A DNA stretch of 35,516 nt from Candidatus Iainarchaeum sp. (GTDB taxonomy: Archaea; Iainarchaeota; Iainarchaeia; Iainarchaeales; 1-14-0-10-31-34). The DNA is taken from NCBI GenBank assembly GCA_017609625.1, contig JAFCDN010000013.1, positions 1-35,516 on the forward strand, read 5' to 3'. The notes beneath the pieces were generated by a model. That model ran no database searches and was not told the DNA's origin. It saw only the letters and a program-made list of their open reading frames with translations. The position numbers were made by a program, and so were the translations under genes. The number at the start of each line of letters is the position of its first letter. Position 1 is the stretch's first letter. Shown here one piece after another: positions 1-11,436 of this stretch.

Positions 1-1
1 A

Positions 2-79
2 GTATGGGATCCGCATAATGAAATTACAGAAACAAATGAGTCAAACAATGAAATGACAAAAACTATTAGTGTGGAATAA
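2..79 (+). CDS. C-terminal end of a CDS truncated by the window start; CARDB-like domain tail
   Basis: Frame 2 reads VWDPHNEITETNESNNEMTKTISVE*; the 'DPxNEIxExNExNNExTKTI' pattern resembles the C-terminal strand of CARDB/APHP adhesion domains. Confidence 0.5.
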   Translation, partial: VWDPHNEITETNESNNEMTKTISVE

Positions 80-94
80 TTAATTATTCGTTTT

Positions 95-3000
95 CTAATC
101 AAAGAAATATTCTGCTTTTTTTGGCTCTGGATCCATGCCTTTTCTTTTCCTGATGTCAACTGTAGTTTTATTCTGTAATTCTCTTGGAAGCATTTCATAC
201 CCTGAATATTCTGCTGTCCAGACTGCTCTTCCTTGTGTTGCCCCGCGAATCGCAGCGCTAAATCCAATTAGTTCTTTTACTGGAGCTTTTCCTATAATAA
301 TTGTTTGATCTCCTTCGTTTCTCATGTCTTTAATCTGTGTTCTTCTAGAACCTAATTCTTTGCTTACTGCTCCCATGAAATTCTCAGGAACCAGAATTGA
401 TAAAGTCTGTTTTGGCTCTAACAATATTGGATCTGCTTGCAGCATGCATGCATAAATTCCTCTTGTAACTGCAGGCAGAACTTGTGCCGGCCCGCGATGA
501 ATTGCATCTTCATGCAGTTTTGCATCTACTATTACAACTTTTACTCCATGGACTTTTTCTTTTGCTAAAGGCCCCTGGTTTGTTGCGTCATTAAATGCCT
601 GAATAATAAGTTCTTTTACTTCAAATAATGCTTCAATTCCTTTTGTTGCATTAACTATAATATTGTTGTTGTTTACTGCCCAGATTCTTTTTGCCTGGTC
701 TCTTTCAAATCCCATTTCAATAAACTGTTCAACCAAATGTTTGTCTTTGTCTCTGATTTTTCCCTGGATTTTTGATTCAATTAATTTTTCCAGTATTTCT
801 TCCGGGATTTTTTCAACATGCATTAAGAATTTATTGTGCTTGTTTGGAGTTTTTGCCTCGTGTTTTAATGGAGAATTTTTTGTTATTGTTTCTCTATACA
901 CTACTATTGGCGAACTAACCGTAATCGGAACTTTATGGTCAACCTCAATTCTGTGCTGGGTTACTTCTAAGTGTAATTCTCCCATTCCTGAAAGCAAGTG
1001 TTCTCCTGTATCCTGATTTATTGCTGCTTTAATATTTGGGTCTTCTTTTGTTATCTGCCTTATTACTTCAATTAATTTCGGCAGATTTTTTGCTTCTTTT
1101 GCTTCAACTGAAACAGTCATTACTGGTTCAGCGTTTGACATAAAGCTTTCAAATTCATTTATTTGTTTTGTTGAAATTGTTTCTCCTGCATAAACTTCTT
1201 TTAATCCAACCAATGCAGCAATGTTTCCTGCCGGCACTTCGCTTACTGCAACTCTTTCCGGCCCCATGAATAATCCTACCTGTTGAACTTTGATTTCTTT
1301 TTGTGAGCCAATTAATTTTACATCAGTTCCTTTCTGGACTTTTCCTGAATAAATTCTTCCTGTTGCAACGTCTCCTGCATGAGGGTCAACGCTTACATCT
1401 ACAACCATCATTGCTAATGGTCCGTCTGGATCACAGTTTAACATTGCTTTTCCTTCTTCGCTTTCTATTTCTCCTGCCCAGATTTTTGGAATCCTGTATT
1501 TTTGTGCTTCTAATGGGTTTGGCAAATGCTGTATTACTAATTCAACTATTGCTTCATATAAAGGACTTTTTTCTGCCAAAGTTTTTTGGTCTTCGTTTTT
1601 GCAGAAATCAAATACATCTTTAAAGCTGATTCCAGTTGTTTTCATATGTGAAGCAGAAACTGCCCAGTTATAATAAGCTGAACCAAAAACAACTGAACCT
1701 TTTTCTACATTTACTTTCCATTTTTCCTTAAACTGTTCTGGGGCATTTTTGTCTATCAGCCTGTTAACTTGAGTTATTGTTTTTACAAATCTTTCCTGCA
1801 TTTTTTCCGGAGTCAACTGCAGTTCATTAACCAGTCTGTCAACTTTATTTATAAACAAACAAGGTTTTACATTTTCTTTTAATGCCTGCCTTATTACTGT
1901 TTCTGTCTGCGGCATTACTCCTTCAACCGCATCCACTACTAATATTACTCCGTCTACTGCTCTCATTGCTCGAATTACTTCTCCTCCAAAGTCAATGTGC
2001 CCTGGAGTGTCAATTATATTAATCAGATGATCTTTGCCTTTGTAATTCTGTACAATTGAAACATTTGCTGCGTTGATTGTTATTCCTCTTTGCTGTTCAA
2101 GTTCATAATAATCCATGAACTGCTGTTTTCCTGCCAGCTCTGTTGAAATTATGCCTGAAGCAGCAATCAAATTGTCTGTCATTGTTGTGTTGTGAATAAT
2201 TAAACCATTTCCAATAAAGTTATGTGTGTCCTCTACACTAAAGTCATAAACAAATTCTTCTCTTTGAAATTCTTTTTTTGTAACAAATAGAGTTGAACAG
2301 TCAAACAATGTTTTTTCAATTTCCTGTATTTTGTTCCATGCTTCAGGATTCTTAATTTTTGGGTTTCCAACAAAAGAATAAACAGTAGAAATAAATTCCT
2401 GAAAATTCAGTGAGTAAACTTTTTGCTTGCCTAATTCAATTGCTTCCTGTGTTTTTTTGAATACATTTAATGGAATTTGCAGTTCTTTTCTTACTTGTTT
2501 CAGAATTCTGCCAGAAATTGGTAATGCATCAGTATTCCTGTTTGTTTGTGTAATTGCAGCAAACTTTAATGCTTTAACCTGCTTTCTTTCCAGTCTAAAA
2601 CCAACCTCTTCACTAAAAGTTTTTAAATTTGTTCCAGAAACATAAATAGTTTTATTTTTTGCATTAAATGTAGCAAGACACCCAAACCTTAAAAGACTAA
2701 TTTGAAGCTGCTTTAAAATTTTTATTGATTTAGAGTTTAAGCTGGCAGCCCTTCTAGATGTTTCAACTGTTCCATCTGAGTCAAAATAGCCTTGGATGAA
2801 TGCTTTGAGAAGCTGGTTTGAAGAGCTCTGAATAAGTTTTGGGATTTCAATGCTTTCAGATTTTTTCTCTAAAGGAAAATTAAATGCTTGTTCCAGAATT
2901 TTCAAAAAAGTTAATCCTGCTCCCAAGTCAATTCTTGTTGCTTTGCCTTTATATTTTCTTTCAATAGCTTTAACTTTGAAGACTTTTTCCATTATTGATT

Positions 3001-3931
3001 TTGTTTCATTAATTATTTGTCTGTCTTCATTTGTTATTCTGATTTCTTTTCCTGATTTTCCGCCATCTCCCCATATTAGCCCAAGAAGATACATAAATTC
3101 AGTGAACTCATATTCTGTTTTTGGAAGTTTTAAATCAATTGAAGAGTGACCTTCTTTTTTCAGGCTTTTTCTGTAGTTGATTGATTCAATCTGTTCAAAG
3201 CAGTTGTATTTGAATTTTTCGCATATTTTTTTGAAATCCTTTAATCGGTATCTTCCATTGTATGCTCCATGATAAAAAGATTTGTTTTTAAGTTTTGAGT
3301 CAATTTCCTTTCTTGTTTTTTCCAAACCGTAATCAAGAATTTTTCTTTTAACTTCTAATGAATTCCTTCCATTTAACCTGACAAAAAAGCCTTTGTCTCT
3401 TGTAAGGAGTTTCAGAATATTTTGTTTTAATTCATTTAAGTTTGTTGAAGTTGTTTTAATGAACTTTGGAGTTAAAATAAAATCATTTAATTTTATTTCT
3501 TTTGCTGTTCTTTCTGAAATTTCCCCATGCTCATTCAAGCACAAAAATTTGTGTTCAAAGGTTGTTTTAATTGTAGATCCATTAGAAAGAGTTAATTTAA
3601 CAAGTTTTTTGTCTGTCTTGAGCTTCCAAATATGGGTAATTTTTTTTGGAGCTATTTCTTTTTTGTTTTTGTCAAAGCTTAAAACTTTTTCATTTAAATT
3701 TGATACATCAAAAACTATTTCATTTTTAGTTTCTTTTACTTTTTTTCCTTTCTCTGATAATTCAAATAAATTTTCTGCTTTTTCAATTCTTCCGTCCGCA
3801 AGCAACAAATTTGTTTCTCTGCTAACACATTTTCCATGGTCAATATGTGCTACAACACCGATATTCCTTATGTTTTCTCTTTGGCTCATGTATTTTTGTG
3901 CTTCTTTTGCTACTTCTTCCCGTTTGCTCAT
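95..3931 (-). CDS. fusA: Translation elongation factor 2 (aEF-2) precursor interrupted by an intein
   Basis: Exteins carry GHIDHGK/TTMTDNL (G1), DTPGHIDF (G3), NKVDRL (G4) and the diphthamide region LHEDAIHRGPAQ. Extein total is about 731 aa, normal for aEF-2. Upstream 'AGGTGATGAAATG' gives an SD. Confidence 0.97.
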   Translation of the reverse strand: MSKREEVAKEAQKYMSQRENIRNIGVVAHIDHGKCVSRETNLLLADGRIEKAENLFELSEKGKKVKETKNEIVFDVSNLNEKVLSFDKNKKEIAPKKITHIWKLKTDKKLVKLTLSNGSTIKTTFEHKFLCLNEHGEISERTAKEIKLNDFILTPKFIKTTSTNLNELKQNILKLLTRDKGFFVRLNGRNSLEVKRKILDYGLEKTRKEIDSKLKNKSFYHGAYNGRYRLKDFKKICEKFKYNCFEQIESINYRKSLKKEGHSSIDLKLPKTEYEFTEFMYLLGLIWGDGGKSGKEIRITNEDRQIINETKSIMEKVFKVKAIERKYKGKATRIDLGAGLTFLKILEQAFNFPLEKKSESIEIPKLIQSSSNQLLKAFIQGYFDSDGTVETSRRAASLNSKSIKILKQLQISLLRFGCLATFNAKNKTIYVSGTNLKTFSEEVGFRLERKQVKALKFAAITQTNRNTDALPISGRILKQVRKELQIPLNVFKKTQEAIELGKQKVYSLNFQEFISTVYSFVGNPKIKNPEAWNKIQEIEKTLFDCSTLFVTKKEFQREEFVYDFSVEDTHNFIGNGLIIHNTTMTDNLIAASGIISTELAGKQQFMDYYELEQQRGITINAANVSIVQNYKGKDHLINIIDTPGHIDFGGEVIRAMRAVDGVILVVDAVEGVMPQTETVIRQALKENVKPCLFINKVDRLVNELQLTPEKMQERFVKTITQVNRLIDKNAPEQFKEKWKVNVEKGSVVFGSAYYNWAVSASHMKTTGISFKDVFDFCKNEDQKTLAEKSPLYEAIVELVIQHLPNPLEAQKYRIPKIWAGEIESEEGKAMLNCDPDGPLAMMVVDVSVDPHAGDVATGRIYSGKVQKGTDVKLIGSQKEIKVQQVGLFMGPERVAVSEVPAGNIAALVGLKEVYAGETISTKQINEFESFMSNAEPVMTVSVEAKEAKNLPKLIEVIRQITKEDPNIKAAINQDTGEHLLSGMGELHLEVTQHRIEVDHKVPITVSSPIVVYRETITKNSPLKHEAKTPNKHNKFLMHVEKIPEEILEKLIESKIQGKIRDKDKHLVEQFIEMGFERDQAKRIWAVNNNNIIVNATKGIEALFEVKELIIQAFNDATNQGPLAKEKVHGVKVVIVDAKLHEDAIHRGPAQVLPAVTRGIYACMLQADPILLEPKQTLSILVPENFMGAVSKELGSRRTQIKDMRNEGDQTIIIGKAPVKELIGFSAAIRGATQGRAVWTAEYSGYEMLPRELQNKTTVDIRKRKGMDPEPKKAEYFFD
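2189..3829 (-). mobile_element. Intein (547 aa) with LAGLIDADG homing endonuclease inside EF-2
   Basis: N-terminal block CVSRETNLLLADGRIEKAENLFE, B-block-like LSNGSTIKTTFEHKFL, two LAGLIDADG-type motifs (LLGLIWGDGG; FIQGYFDSDGTVE), C-terminal block YDFSVEDTHNFIGNGLIIHN followed by T. Removal restores GHIDHGK-TTMTDNL. Confidence 0.96.
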
Positions 3932-3981
3932 TTCATCACCTAAACTTTTTCTAAAAGCTTATATATTAATCAAAAATATTA

Positions 3982-4587
3982 TTACCTTGAACTTACTGCG
4001 ATTCTTTCTACTTCGTTTTTTCTTTTAACAGAAAAAGAGTTTGAATCATTTTTTGAAGCTAAAATCAGTTCTTTTGCCAGAGTCTGTGAAGCTTTAACTT
4101 TTTTGTTGAAAGAAGAAGCAAATGCAGATAATGCAATGTTTTTCAATGCCTCATCTATTCTTTTTAACGGAGCTAAATCAACTGAAATTGTGTAAGCGAT
4201 TCCGCCTTTTTTTATTCTTGTAATGTCTTCTCTTGGGGCAGAATTTTCTAATGCTTTTACCAACACCTGCAATGGATTTTGTTTTGTTTCATTTTCTATT
4301 ATAAAAAAAGCATCTTCAACTATTTTCATTGCATGCAGTTTTTTTCCACAGCTTTTTCTTCCTCTAATATACTTTCCTGATAATTTTCTTTTTCCTTGCC
4401 CTGAACGCATTACTTTGTTTATCAGTCTTTCAACTATGTTCAGGGTTCCTTTTGAAAGTCTTTTTCTTGTGTTTTTTCCAAAAGTGTGCGGAATTATTTT
4501 GTCTTCAAAGTTTATGTATTTCACTAAACTAATGTCTTGTATTTGCACTTCTTCTGAACTCCATTTTCCAAATAATGCTGTTTTCAT
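3982..4587 (-). CDS. rps7: 30S ribosomal protein S7 (uS7)
   Basis: Motifs NIVERLINKVMRSGQGKRKLSGKYIRGRKS and LENSAPREDITRIKKGGIAYTISVDLAPLKRIDEALKNI; operon context. Confidence 0.95.
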   Translation of the reverse strand: MKTALFGKWSSEEVQIQDISLVKYINFEDKIIPHTFGKNTRKRLSKGTLNIVERLINKVMRSGQGKRKLSGKYIRGRKSCGKKLHAMKIVEDAFFIIENETKQNPLQVLVKALENSAPREDITRIKKGGIAYTISVDLAPLKRIDEALKNIALSAFASSFNKKVKASQTLAKELILASKNDSNSFSVKRKNEVERIAVSSR

Positions 4588-4592
4588 TTTAT

Positions 4593-5024
4593 TTACCTTT
4601 TAATTTTTTCTTTCTTTCCTTTTCTTAACATCTCTAATGACTGGTTGTTAACTTTTATAACCTTGAATTTTACTCCCCATAAATCGCCTTTTGCTCCTTT
4701 TTTTCTTCCTCCGCCGCCTTCAATTAAAACTTCGTCGTGCTCGTCAATAAACTTTATTGCCCCGTCATATGGAGCCAGTGCAGTCAATTGTTTTCCGTTT
4801 TTAATTAACTGAACCCTTACGCATTTTCTTATGCCTGAGTTTGGCTGCCTTGCTGTTACTCCTCTTTTTTCTAATACAATTCCTCTTGCCTGCGGAGAAC
4901 CTTCTAAAATATCCTTTAGTTTTTTCTTTTTCCTTCTGGTTCTAATCTTTTCTTTTGGATTCTTTTTTTTCCATTTCTTTCTCTTCTTTTGAAGACTTTT
5001 TGCACTGAATTCTCCTCTTGCCAT
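4593..5024 (-). CDS. rps12: 30S ribosomal protein S12 (uS12)
   Basis: [62 protein letters not shown]; lysine-rich N-terminus. Confidence 0.95.
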   Translation of the reverse strand: MARGEFSAKSLQKKRKKWKKKNPKEKIRTRRKKKKLKDILEGSPQARGIVLEKRGVTARQPNSGIRKCVRVQLIKNGKQLTALAPYDGAIKFIDEHDEVLIEGGGGRKKGAKGDLWGVKFKVIKVNNQSLEMLRKGKKEKIKR

Positions 5025-5028
5025 TCTT

Positions 5029-5439
5029 TCACCGTATTCTTATGTTTTCTATGTTATAATTTCTCTTCATAATCTCTTTTATTTTTTTCAGTTTGTTGCT
5101 TTGAGATAAAATCTTCCTTTTGTTCTCTGTTTCTAGCGAAATATAAAGGTTTTTTTTTTCTTCTTCTTTTAATTCTACTCCGTCTATTTTTATTTCTTTT
5201 AATGCATTTCTAACAAATTTTTCAGGTTTTTCTGTAAAACCGTAAACTTCAATGTTTTTTTTCAGCTTCATTCTGAGCCTTTTAATTTTTTCTCCTTTTT
5301 TTCCTATTGTGTTCCCCACATCTTTTTCATTTACCACAAAAAGGATGTTTTTGTTTCCTATTATGCAGTCTCTTGCAGTTACTCCTGAAGAGTTCTGCAA
5401 TGCGTTTATTAATAGTATTTCTTCGTTTGATATTTTCAT
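5029..5439 (-). CDS. nusA: NusA-like KH-domain transcription factor
   Basis: [49 protein letters not shown] (KH GxxG); position between L30e and S12. Confidence 0.88.
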   Translation of the reverse strand: MKISNEEILLINALQNSSGVTARDCIIGNKNILFVVNEKDVGNTIGKKGEKIKRLRMKLKKNIEVYGFTEKPEKFVRNALKEIKIDGVELKEEEKKNLYISLETENKRKILSQSNKLKKIKEIMKRNYNIENIRIR

Positions 5440-5789
5440 TTCTTTTTCACTGTCTTTTTTGGTTTTCTTGTTTTCCTTGCTTTTGTTTTTCTTTCTTTTT
5501 TGATTTCAAGGATTTTTGATTTTCCTTTGCTTAACACTGTTAAAACTGAAACCGGAAAAGGCTTTCCACAAATAGAACCCAATTCAACTGAAGTTCCAGG
5601 AAATTCATAAAAAGGAATTTCGCTTAACTTTGCATAATGTTCCAGTCTTTCTTTCAAGAGTTTTTTTGTATTGGAACTTATAATAATTAATTCTCCGTTT
5701 CCCTTTAAAATGTTTTTTTCTGCCTGTTTTTCTCCAAATTGGGCTTTTCCTGTGTCAACTGCTCTTCTGATTTCAATGTTTACTTCCAT
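5436..5789 (-). CDS. rpl30e: Ribosomal protein L30e
   Basis: IEIRRAVDTGKAQFGEKQAEKNILKGNGELIIISSN...YEFPGTSVELGSICGKPFPVSVLTVLSKGKS; operon position. Confidence 0.92.
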   Translation of the reverse strand: MEVNIEIRRAVDTGKAQFGEKQAEKNILKGNGELIIISSNTKKLLKERLEHYAKLSEIPFYEFPGTSVELGSICGKPFPVSVLTVLSKGKSKILEIKKERKTKARKTRKPKKTVKKK

Positions 5790-5794
5790 TAGAA

Positions 5795-7006
<1,212 letters not shown>

Positions 7007-9613
7007 TTATTTATTCAGTTTTTCCAGTTCTCTTGCAATATTTATTGTTTTTCCTCTAGAGCTTTTCATTGGAAATACTCCGTCATCTCCGTAATTAAAC
7101 TGGATTATGTTTTCGCTTGCACTTCTTGTAGTTGTGTCGTTTGCTATATTTAAATCCTTTAATGAATTTGCAAGCCTTCTGTATAAATATCCTGATACTT
7201 TTGTTGAAACACCTGTGTCTACTTCTCCTTGCCTTCCTCCCATTGAGTGGTAGAAGAATTCTTTTACTTTCATTCCCTGCATGAAATTCTGTTTTATAAA
7301 TCCGCCCGCCATTGCGCCTACGTCTTTTTGTTTATTGGTTGCAATCAGTCTTTCTTTAAATCCTCTCCTTGGCCTTCCTTCTCTTACTGAAGCCTGGCCC
7401 CATAAAGCCATAATGTTTGTTAAATTTAGTGCGGAACCTCTTGAACCAGACATTATCATCACTGTTGAGTTTAATTTAGGGTTGCTTGAAAGCAGTTCTT
7501 CTATTTTTTGTTTCATTATTACCTGCTGGATTTTTTCTTTTGTTCCTGCTCCTAATCTCATCATTCTTAATTCAAAAGATTCTTCATATGTTCTTCCCGG
7601 AATAAGTTCTAAATTTCCTTTGTGAAACTGTTCTACAAGTTTTTCTGCTTGTTCTAGTTCTTCTTTTACTGCTTTTTCTTTTACTTTTTCTATTTCTGAG
7701 TTGGTTTCATATTCATCTAATCCTACGCTCATTCCTTTTTTTGTTAAAATATCTCCTACTATTCTGTTTGCATTGTGATAGAATTTTTCAACTGTTTCAG
7801 GCCCGTATTCGCTGAAAAGCGTGTGGATTAGTGTTCCTTTTCCTTCTCCTAAGGAGGCATCATCTATTACTCCTGAAGTCAGTTCTCCGTCTTCTATTTT
7901 CAGGAATGCGTCGCTGTCGCATTTTTCTTTTTTGCAGACTGAACACATTCCTCTTTTTATCAGTTCTTTGCATGTGTTTGTTTTATAAGCTAAATTTAAT
8001 CCTTTTGGAAGCAGAGCGGAAAAAACTTGTTTTCCTGAAAAAGCGTTTTCGTTTTTTGTTTTTGGAAGTTCTGTTACTCCCATTTCATAATAATACTGCA
8101 TTGTCTCTTCTTTTGAAAGCTTAGTGCTTTTCATTGTTAAAACATAGCATCCTGAAACCCCGTCTTCATCTAAAATCAATACCGGTGCACCATATCTTGG
8201 GGAAATTATCTGGTCTTGTGCATACATTAATTCTCTTGCTTCTGTTTTTCCTTCTTCTGTCTGCGGCACGTGTAAATTCATTTCGTCTCCGTCAAAGTCA
8301 GCGTTATAAGGTTTGCATGTAATTGGATTCATTTTGAAAGTCTTTCCTGGCATTACCCTTGCTTTGTGTGCCATCATTGAAAGCCTGTGTAATGAAGGCT
8401 GTCTGTTAAACAAAATAATATCTCCGTTTTGAAGTGTTCTTTCTATTTTGCATCCTGGCTCTATTTCTTCCATTATTTCTTTTTTTGTTGCATCAGAAAC
8501 TTTTTTTCTTGCTCCGTTTAACCTGACAAAATATTTCACATTTTCAGAGTCTTTAATCATTTTAATTATTTCTTTTTGGTTCCATTCTGTTACCAGTTCA
8601 GGAACAGTCAAGTCATCTGCTATTTCTTTTGGCACTCCAACTTCATTAATTGAAATAAACGGGTCTGGAGTTATTGTAGATCTTGCTGCATGGTTTACTC
8701 TTTTTCCAGTCAAATTATATCTAAATCTTCCTTTTTTTCCTTTTAATCTCTGGACTAAAGTTCTTAATGCCCTGCCGCTTCTGTGTTTTGCAGGAGGAAC
8801 CCCTGCTGTGTTGTTGTCAAAAAAAGTTGTTATATGATATTGTAACAAATCCCATAAATCTTCTATAATCAATTGCGGCGCGCCTGCTTCAATATTGTCT
8901 TTCAATCTTGTGTTTATTCTTATTACATCAACTAATTTGTGTGTTAAATCGTCTTCTGATTTTATTCCTGATTCTAATGTAATTGAAGGTCTCATTGTAA
9001 TTGAAGGAACTAATAAAACCGTAAGTACAAACCATTCTGGCCTTACTTTTTCCGGGTTATACCCTAGTAATTCCAAATCCTCGTTTGGAATTTTTTCCAG
9101 CCATTCTCTTATCTGTGTTGGGTAAATTCTTTCTTTATTTGAATAAAAGTTTGTAGGCTTGTCTAATAAAATTTCTTTTTTTGCTATTCCGCAGTGCGGG
9201 CATTTTTTTGCTTTTTTTGTTCTTAATAAAATTCTTTTTGTTTTTTGTTCTACTGGTTCATCTAATTCTCTTATTTGTTTTAGTTTTTCTTCCGTCACTG
9301 CAATTCTTCCGCATGAATCGCAGGTTGCATGCAATGCATCTTCTACTTTTTTGCCGAACTCTGAATGCACTACAGGCCTTACCAGTTCTAATGAACCAAA
9401 GTGTCCTGGGCATTGTTTCATTTTTTGACCGCAAGTCTTACATCTTAAACCTGGATTAATTACTCCCAAATGCGGGTCCATTAATCCTCCTTCCATTGGA
9501 TAACCGTCTTTGTCATAAGTGTCTGGTGTTTTTATTTCTAATGCACTAAGCTTTCTGCTTTTTTCAGGGCTTATTACATTGAATTCTATTTGTGCAATTC
9601 TTTTCATTAACAT
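7007..9613 (-). CDS. rpoA1: DNA-directed RNA polymerase subunit A'
   Basis: NADFDGDEMNLHVPQ catalytic motif; zinc motif CKTCGQKMKQCPGHFG; NRQPSLHRLSMMAHKARVMPG; ends QFNYGDDGVFPMKSS as usual at the A'/A'' split. Confidence 0.97.
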   Translation of the reverse strand: MLMKRIAQIEFNVISPEKSRKLSALEIKTPDTYDKDGYPMEGGLMDPHLGVINPGLRCKTCGQKMKQCPGHFGSLELVRPVVHSEFGKKVEDALHATCDSCGRIAVTEEKLKQIRELDEPVEQKTKRILLRTKKAKKCPHCGIAKKEILLDKPTNFYSNKERIYPTQIREWLEKIPNEDLELLGYNPEKVRPEWFVLTVLLVPSITMRPSITLESGIKSEDDLTHKLVDVIRINTRLKDNIEAGAPQLIIEDLWDLLQYHITTFFDNNTAGVPPAKHRSGRALRTLVQRLKGKKGRFRYNLTGKRVNHAARSTITPDPFISINEVGVPKEIADDLTVPELVTEWNQKEIIKMIKDSENVKYFVRLNGARKKVSDATKKEIMEEIEPGCKIERTLQNGDIILFNRQPSLHRLSMMAHKARVMPGKTFKMNPITCKPYNADFDGDEMNLHVPQTEEGKTEARELMYAQDQIISPRYGAPVLILDEDGVSGCYVLTMKSTKLSKEETMQYYYEMGVTELPKTKNENAFSGKQVFSALLPKGLNLAYKTNTCKELIKRGMCSVCKKEKCDSDAFLKIEDGELTSGVIDDASLGEGKGTLIHTLFSEYGPETVEKFYHNANRIVGDILTKKGMSVGLDEYETNSEIEKVKEKAVKEELEQAEKLVEQFHKGNLELIPGRTYEESFELRMMRLGAGTKEKIQQVIMKQKIEELLSSNPKLNSTVMIMSGSRGSALNLTNIMALWGQASVREGRPRRGFKERLIATNKQKDVGAMAGGFIKQNFMQGMKVKEFFYHSMGGRQGEVDTGVSTKVSGYLYRRLANSLKDLNIANDTTTRSASENIIQFNYGDDGVFPMKSSRGKTINIARELEKLNK

Positions 9614-9617
9614 ATAT

Positions 9618-11432
9618 TTACACCTTATCCTTTATGACTAATTTTGGCAGTATTCCAAGAGTTTTTAATTCATCTAACAATAACTTGAATCCATAACTCA
9701 TTTCAACCGGATAAACTGCACTTGAATTGCATACTGAACAATATCTTCTGTTTCTTATCTGGTCGTTTATTGCAATCAAACCGCATTTTTCGCATACAAA
9801 TTCAACCATTTTGTCTGAATCTTCCATTAATTTTTCCTGCAACAGCATTGCTGCTCCGTGACCAACTAAGGTTTCTCCTTCCATTTCTCCAAATCTTAGC
9901 CCGCCTTCTTTTTCTTTTCCTTCTGTTGGCTGTCTTGTTAAAATCTGTACCGGCCCTCTGCTTCTTGACTGCATTTTATGTGCAACCATATGGAATAATC
10001 TCCTGTAAGCTACTATTCCATTGAAGATTTCTCCTTCTAATTTTTTTCCGCTTAATCCGTCAAAAAATGTTTCTTTTCCGTCTGCCCTGAATCCTGTTTC
10101 TTCAAGCATTTTTCCTATTTCTTTTTGTGAAACTGAACTAAATGGAGTTCCGTCAATTTCTTTTCCTTTCATTGAACCTGCTTTTCCTCCAAGCATTTCA
10201 ATTAAATGTCCTATAGTCATTCTTGAAGGAATTGAGTGCGGATTCAAAAGAAGATCAGGTTTTACTCCGTCTTCAGTAAAAGGCATGTCTTCTTCTGGAA
10301 TTATTGCTCCTACAACTCCTTTTTGCCCGTGTTTTGAGGAAAATTTGTCTCCTACTTCCGGTACCATGTCGCTTCTGATTTTTATTTTAACTAATTTGTT
10401 TCCTTCTAAATCTTCTGCAATAAAAACTTTATCCACATATCCTGGTTTTCCTTTTCTTACTGTAATAGAGCTTTCTCTTCTTTTTTCCTGCACAACCCCG
10501 AATTCTGAAACTTCTTCCAAAAACCTTGGAGGAGAAGTTTTTCCTACTATTACATCTTTTTCTGAAACATATTCTTCTAATTCTACTATTCCGTCTTCTC
10601 CTAGTTTTTTGTAAAACTCTTCTCCCAGGTAGCCGACTGTTTCTTCTTTTGGAATTTCAAAGCTGTCAATCTGTCCTCCAGGATATCTTGATTCTGCGGT
10701 TTCATATGTCCTGAAATAAGCGCTTCTTCCTAATCCTCTTTCTATTGCTCCTTTGTTTATTACTACTGCATCCAAAGTATTGAATCCATAATATGGCATA
10801 ATAGCCACAACAAAATTCTGAACCTGAGGCCTTTTGTCAAACTCCATTAAATCGCTTGTTTTTGTTTTTACTATTGCTTTCTGTGGGTAATGCAGTAAAT
10901 GGCCTTCAGTGTCTGTTCTTAAATTATAGTTTATTCCTGGAATTCCTAAAGCCTGCTTGAACATTTTTGCTCCATGCAATGCCTTTCCTGCCATATTGTG
11001 TTCTAAGTAAGGTACTAAAGAACTTACAACAGATAAAATTTCTGCTGAGTCAATTTCTATATGAGTATGTTCTTTGGTAATTTCTTCAGGGGTTGTTGCG
11101 ACCAATGCATTTTCTTCTTCTTCTGCATCTAAGTATTCTATTATTCCTTCTTTTACTAAATCATTCCAGGAAAGTTTTCCGTCTTTTACTTGTTTTAATT
11201 GTTCGTCTTTTAATTTCAGCTTTCCATTTTCTACAACAAGCAAAGGCCTTTGCACTCTTCCTGCATCAGTGTTAATGTAAACTTCTCCTGTGTCTTCATC
11301 AAAAGCAATGTTTGCCTGTGCATTTATTTTTCCTTTTCTTCTCTGTAAAATTAAGTCTTTAGTTAATTTCTCTGGGTTTTTGTGAAACCCAATTAATCTT
11401 CCATTAATGTAAACTTTTCCTTGAGAAAACAT
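9618..11432 (-). CDS. rpoB1: DNA-directed RNA polymerase subunit B'
   Basis: GDKFSSKHGQKGVVG; FHMVAHKMQSRSRGPVQILTRQPTEG; C-terminal zinc motif CEKCG..CSVC. Confidence 0.97.
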   Translation of the reverse strand: MFSQGKVYINGRLIGFHKNPEKLTKDLILQRRKGKINAQANIAFDEDTGEVYINTDAGRVQRPLLVVENGKLKLKDEQLKQVKDGKLSWNDLVKEGIIEYLDAEEEENALVATTPEEITKEHTHIEIDSAEILSVVSSLVPYLEHNMAGKALHGAKMFKQALGIPGINYNLRTDTEGHLLHYPQKAIVKTKTSDLMEFDKRPQVQNFVVAIMPYYGFNTLDAVVINKGAIERGLGRSAYFRTYETAESRYPGGQIDSFEIPKEETVGYLGEEFYKKLGEDGIVELEEYVSEKDVIVGKTSPPRFLEEVSEFGVVQEKRRESSITVRKGKPGYVDKVFIAEDLEGNKLVKIKIRSDMVPEVGDKFSSKHGQKGVVGAIIPEEDMPFTEDGVKPDLLLNPHSIPSRMTIGHLIEMLGGKAGSMKGKEIDGTPFSSVSQKEIGKMLEETGFRADGKETFFDGLSGKKLEGEIFNGIVAYRRLFHMVAHKMQSRSRGPVQILTRQPTEGKEKEGGLRFGEMEGETLVGHGAAMLLQEKLMEDSDKMVEFVCEKCGLIAINDQIRNRRYCSVCNSSAVYPVEMSYGFKLLLDELKTLGILPKLVIKDKV

Positions 11433-11436
11433 TTTA

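Noticed and set aside
3393-4028. Plus-strand 211-aa ORF antisense to fusA intein/rps7
   Set aside because: Phe/Ser/Leu-rich translation of the antisense of an AT-rich gene; overlaps well-supported CDSs.
10021-10614. Plus-strand 197-aa ORF antisense to rpoB1
   Set aside because: Antisense shadow of rpoB'; no independent evidence.
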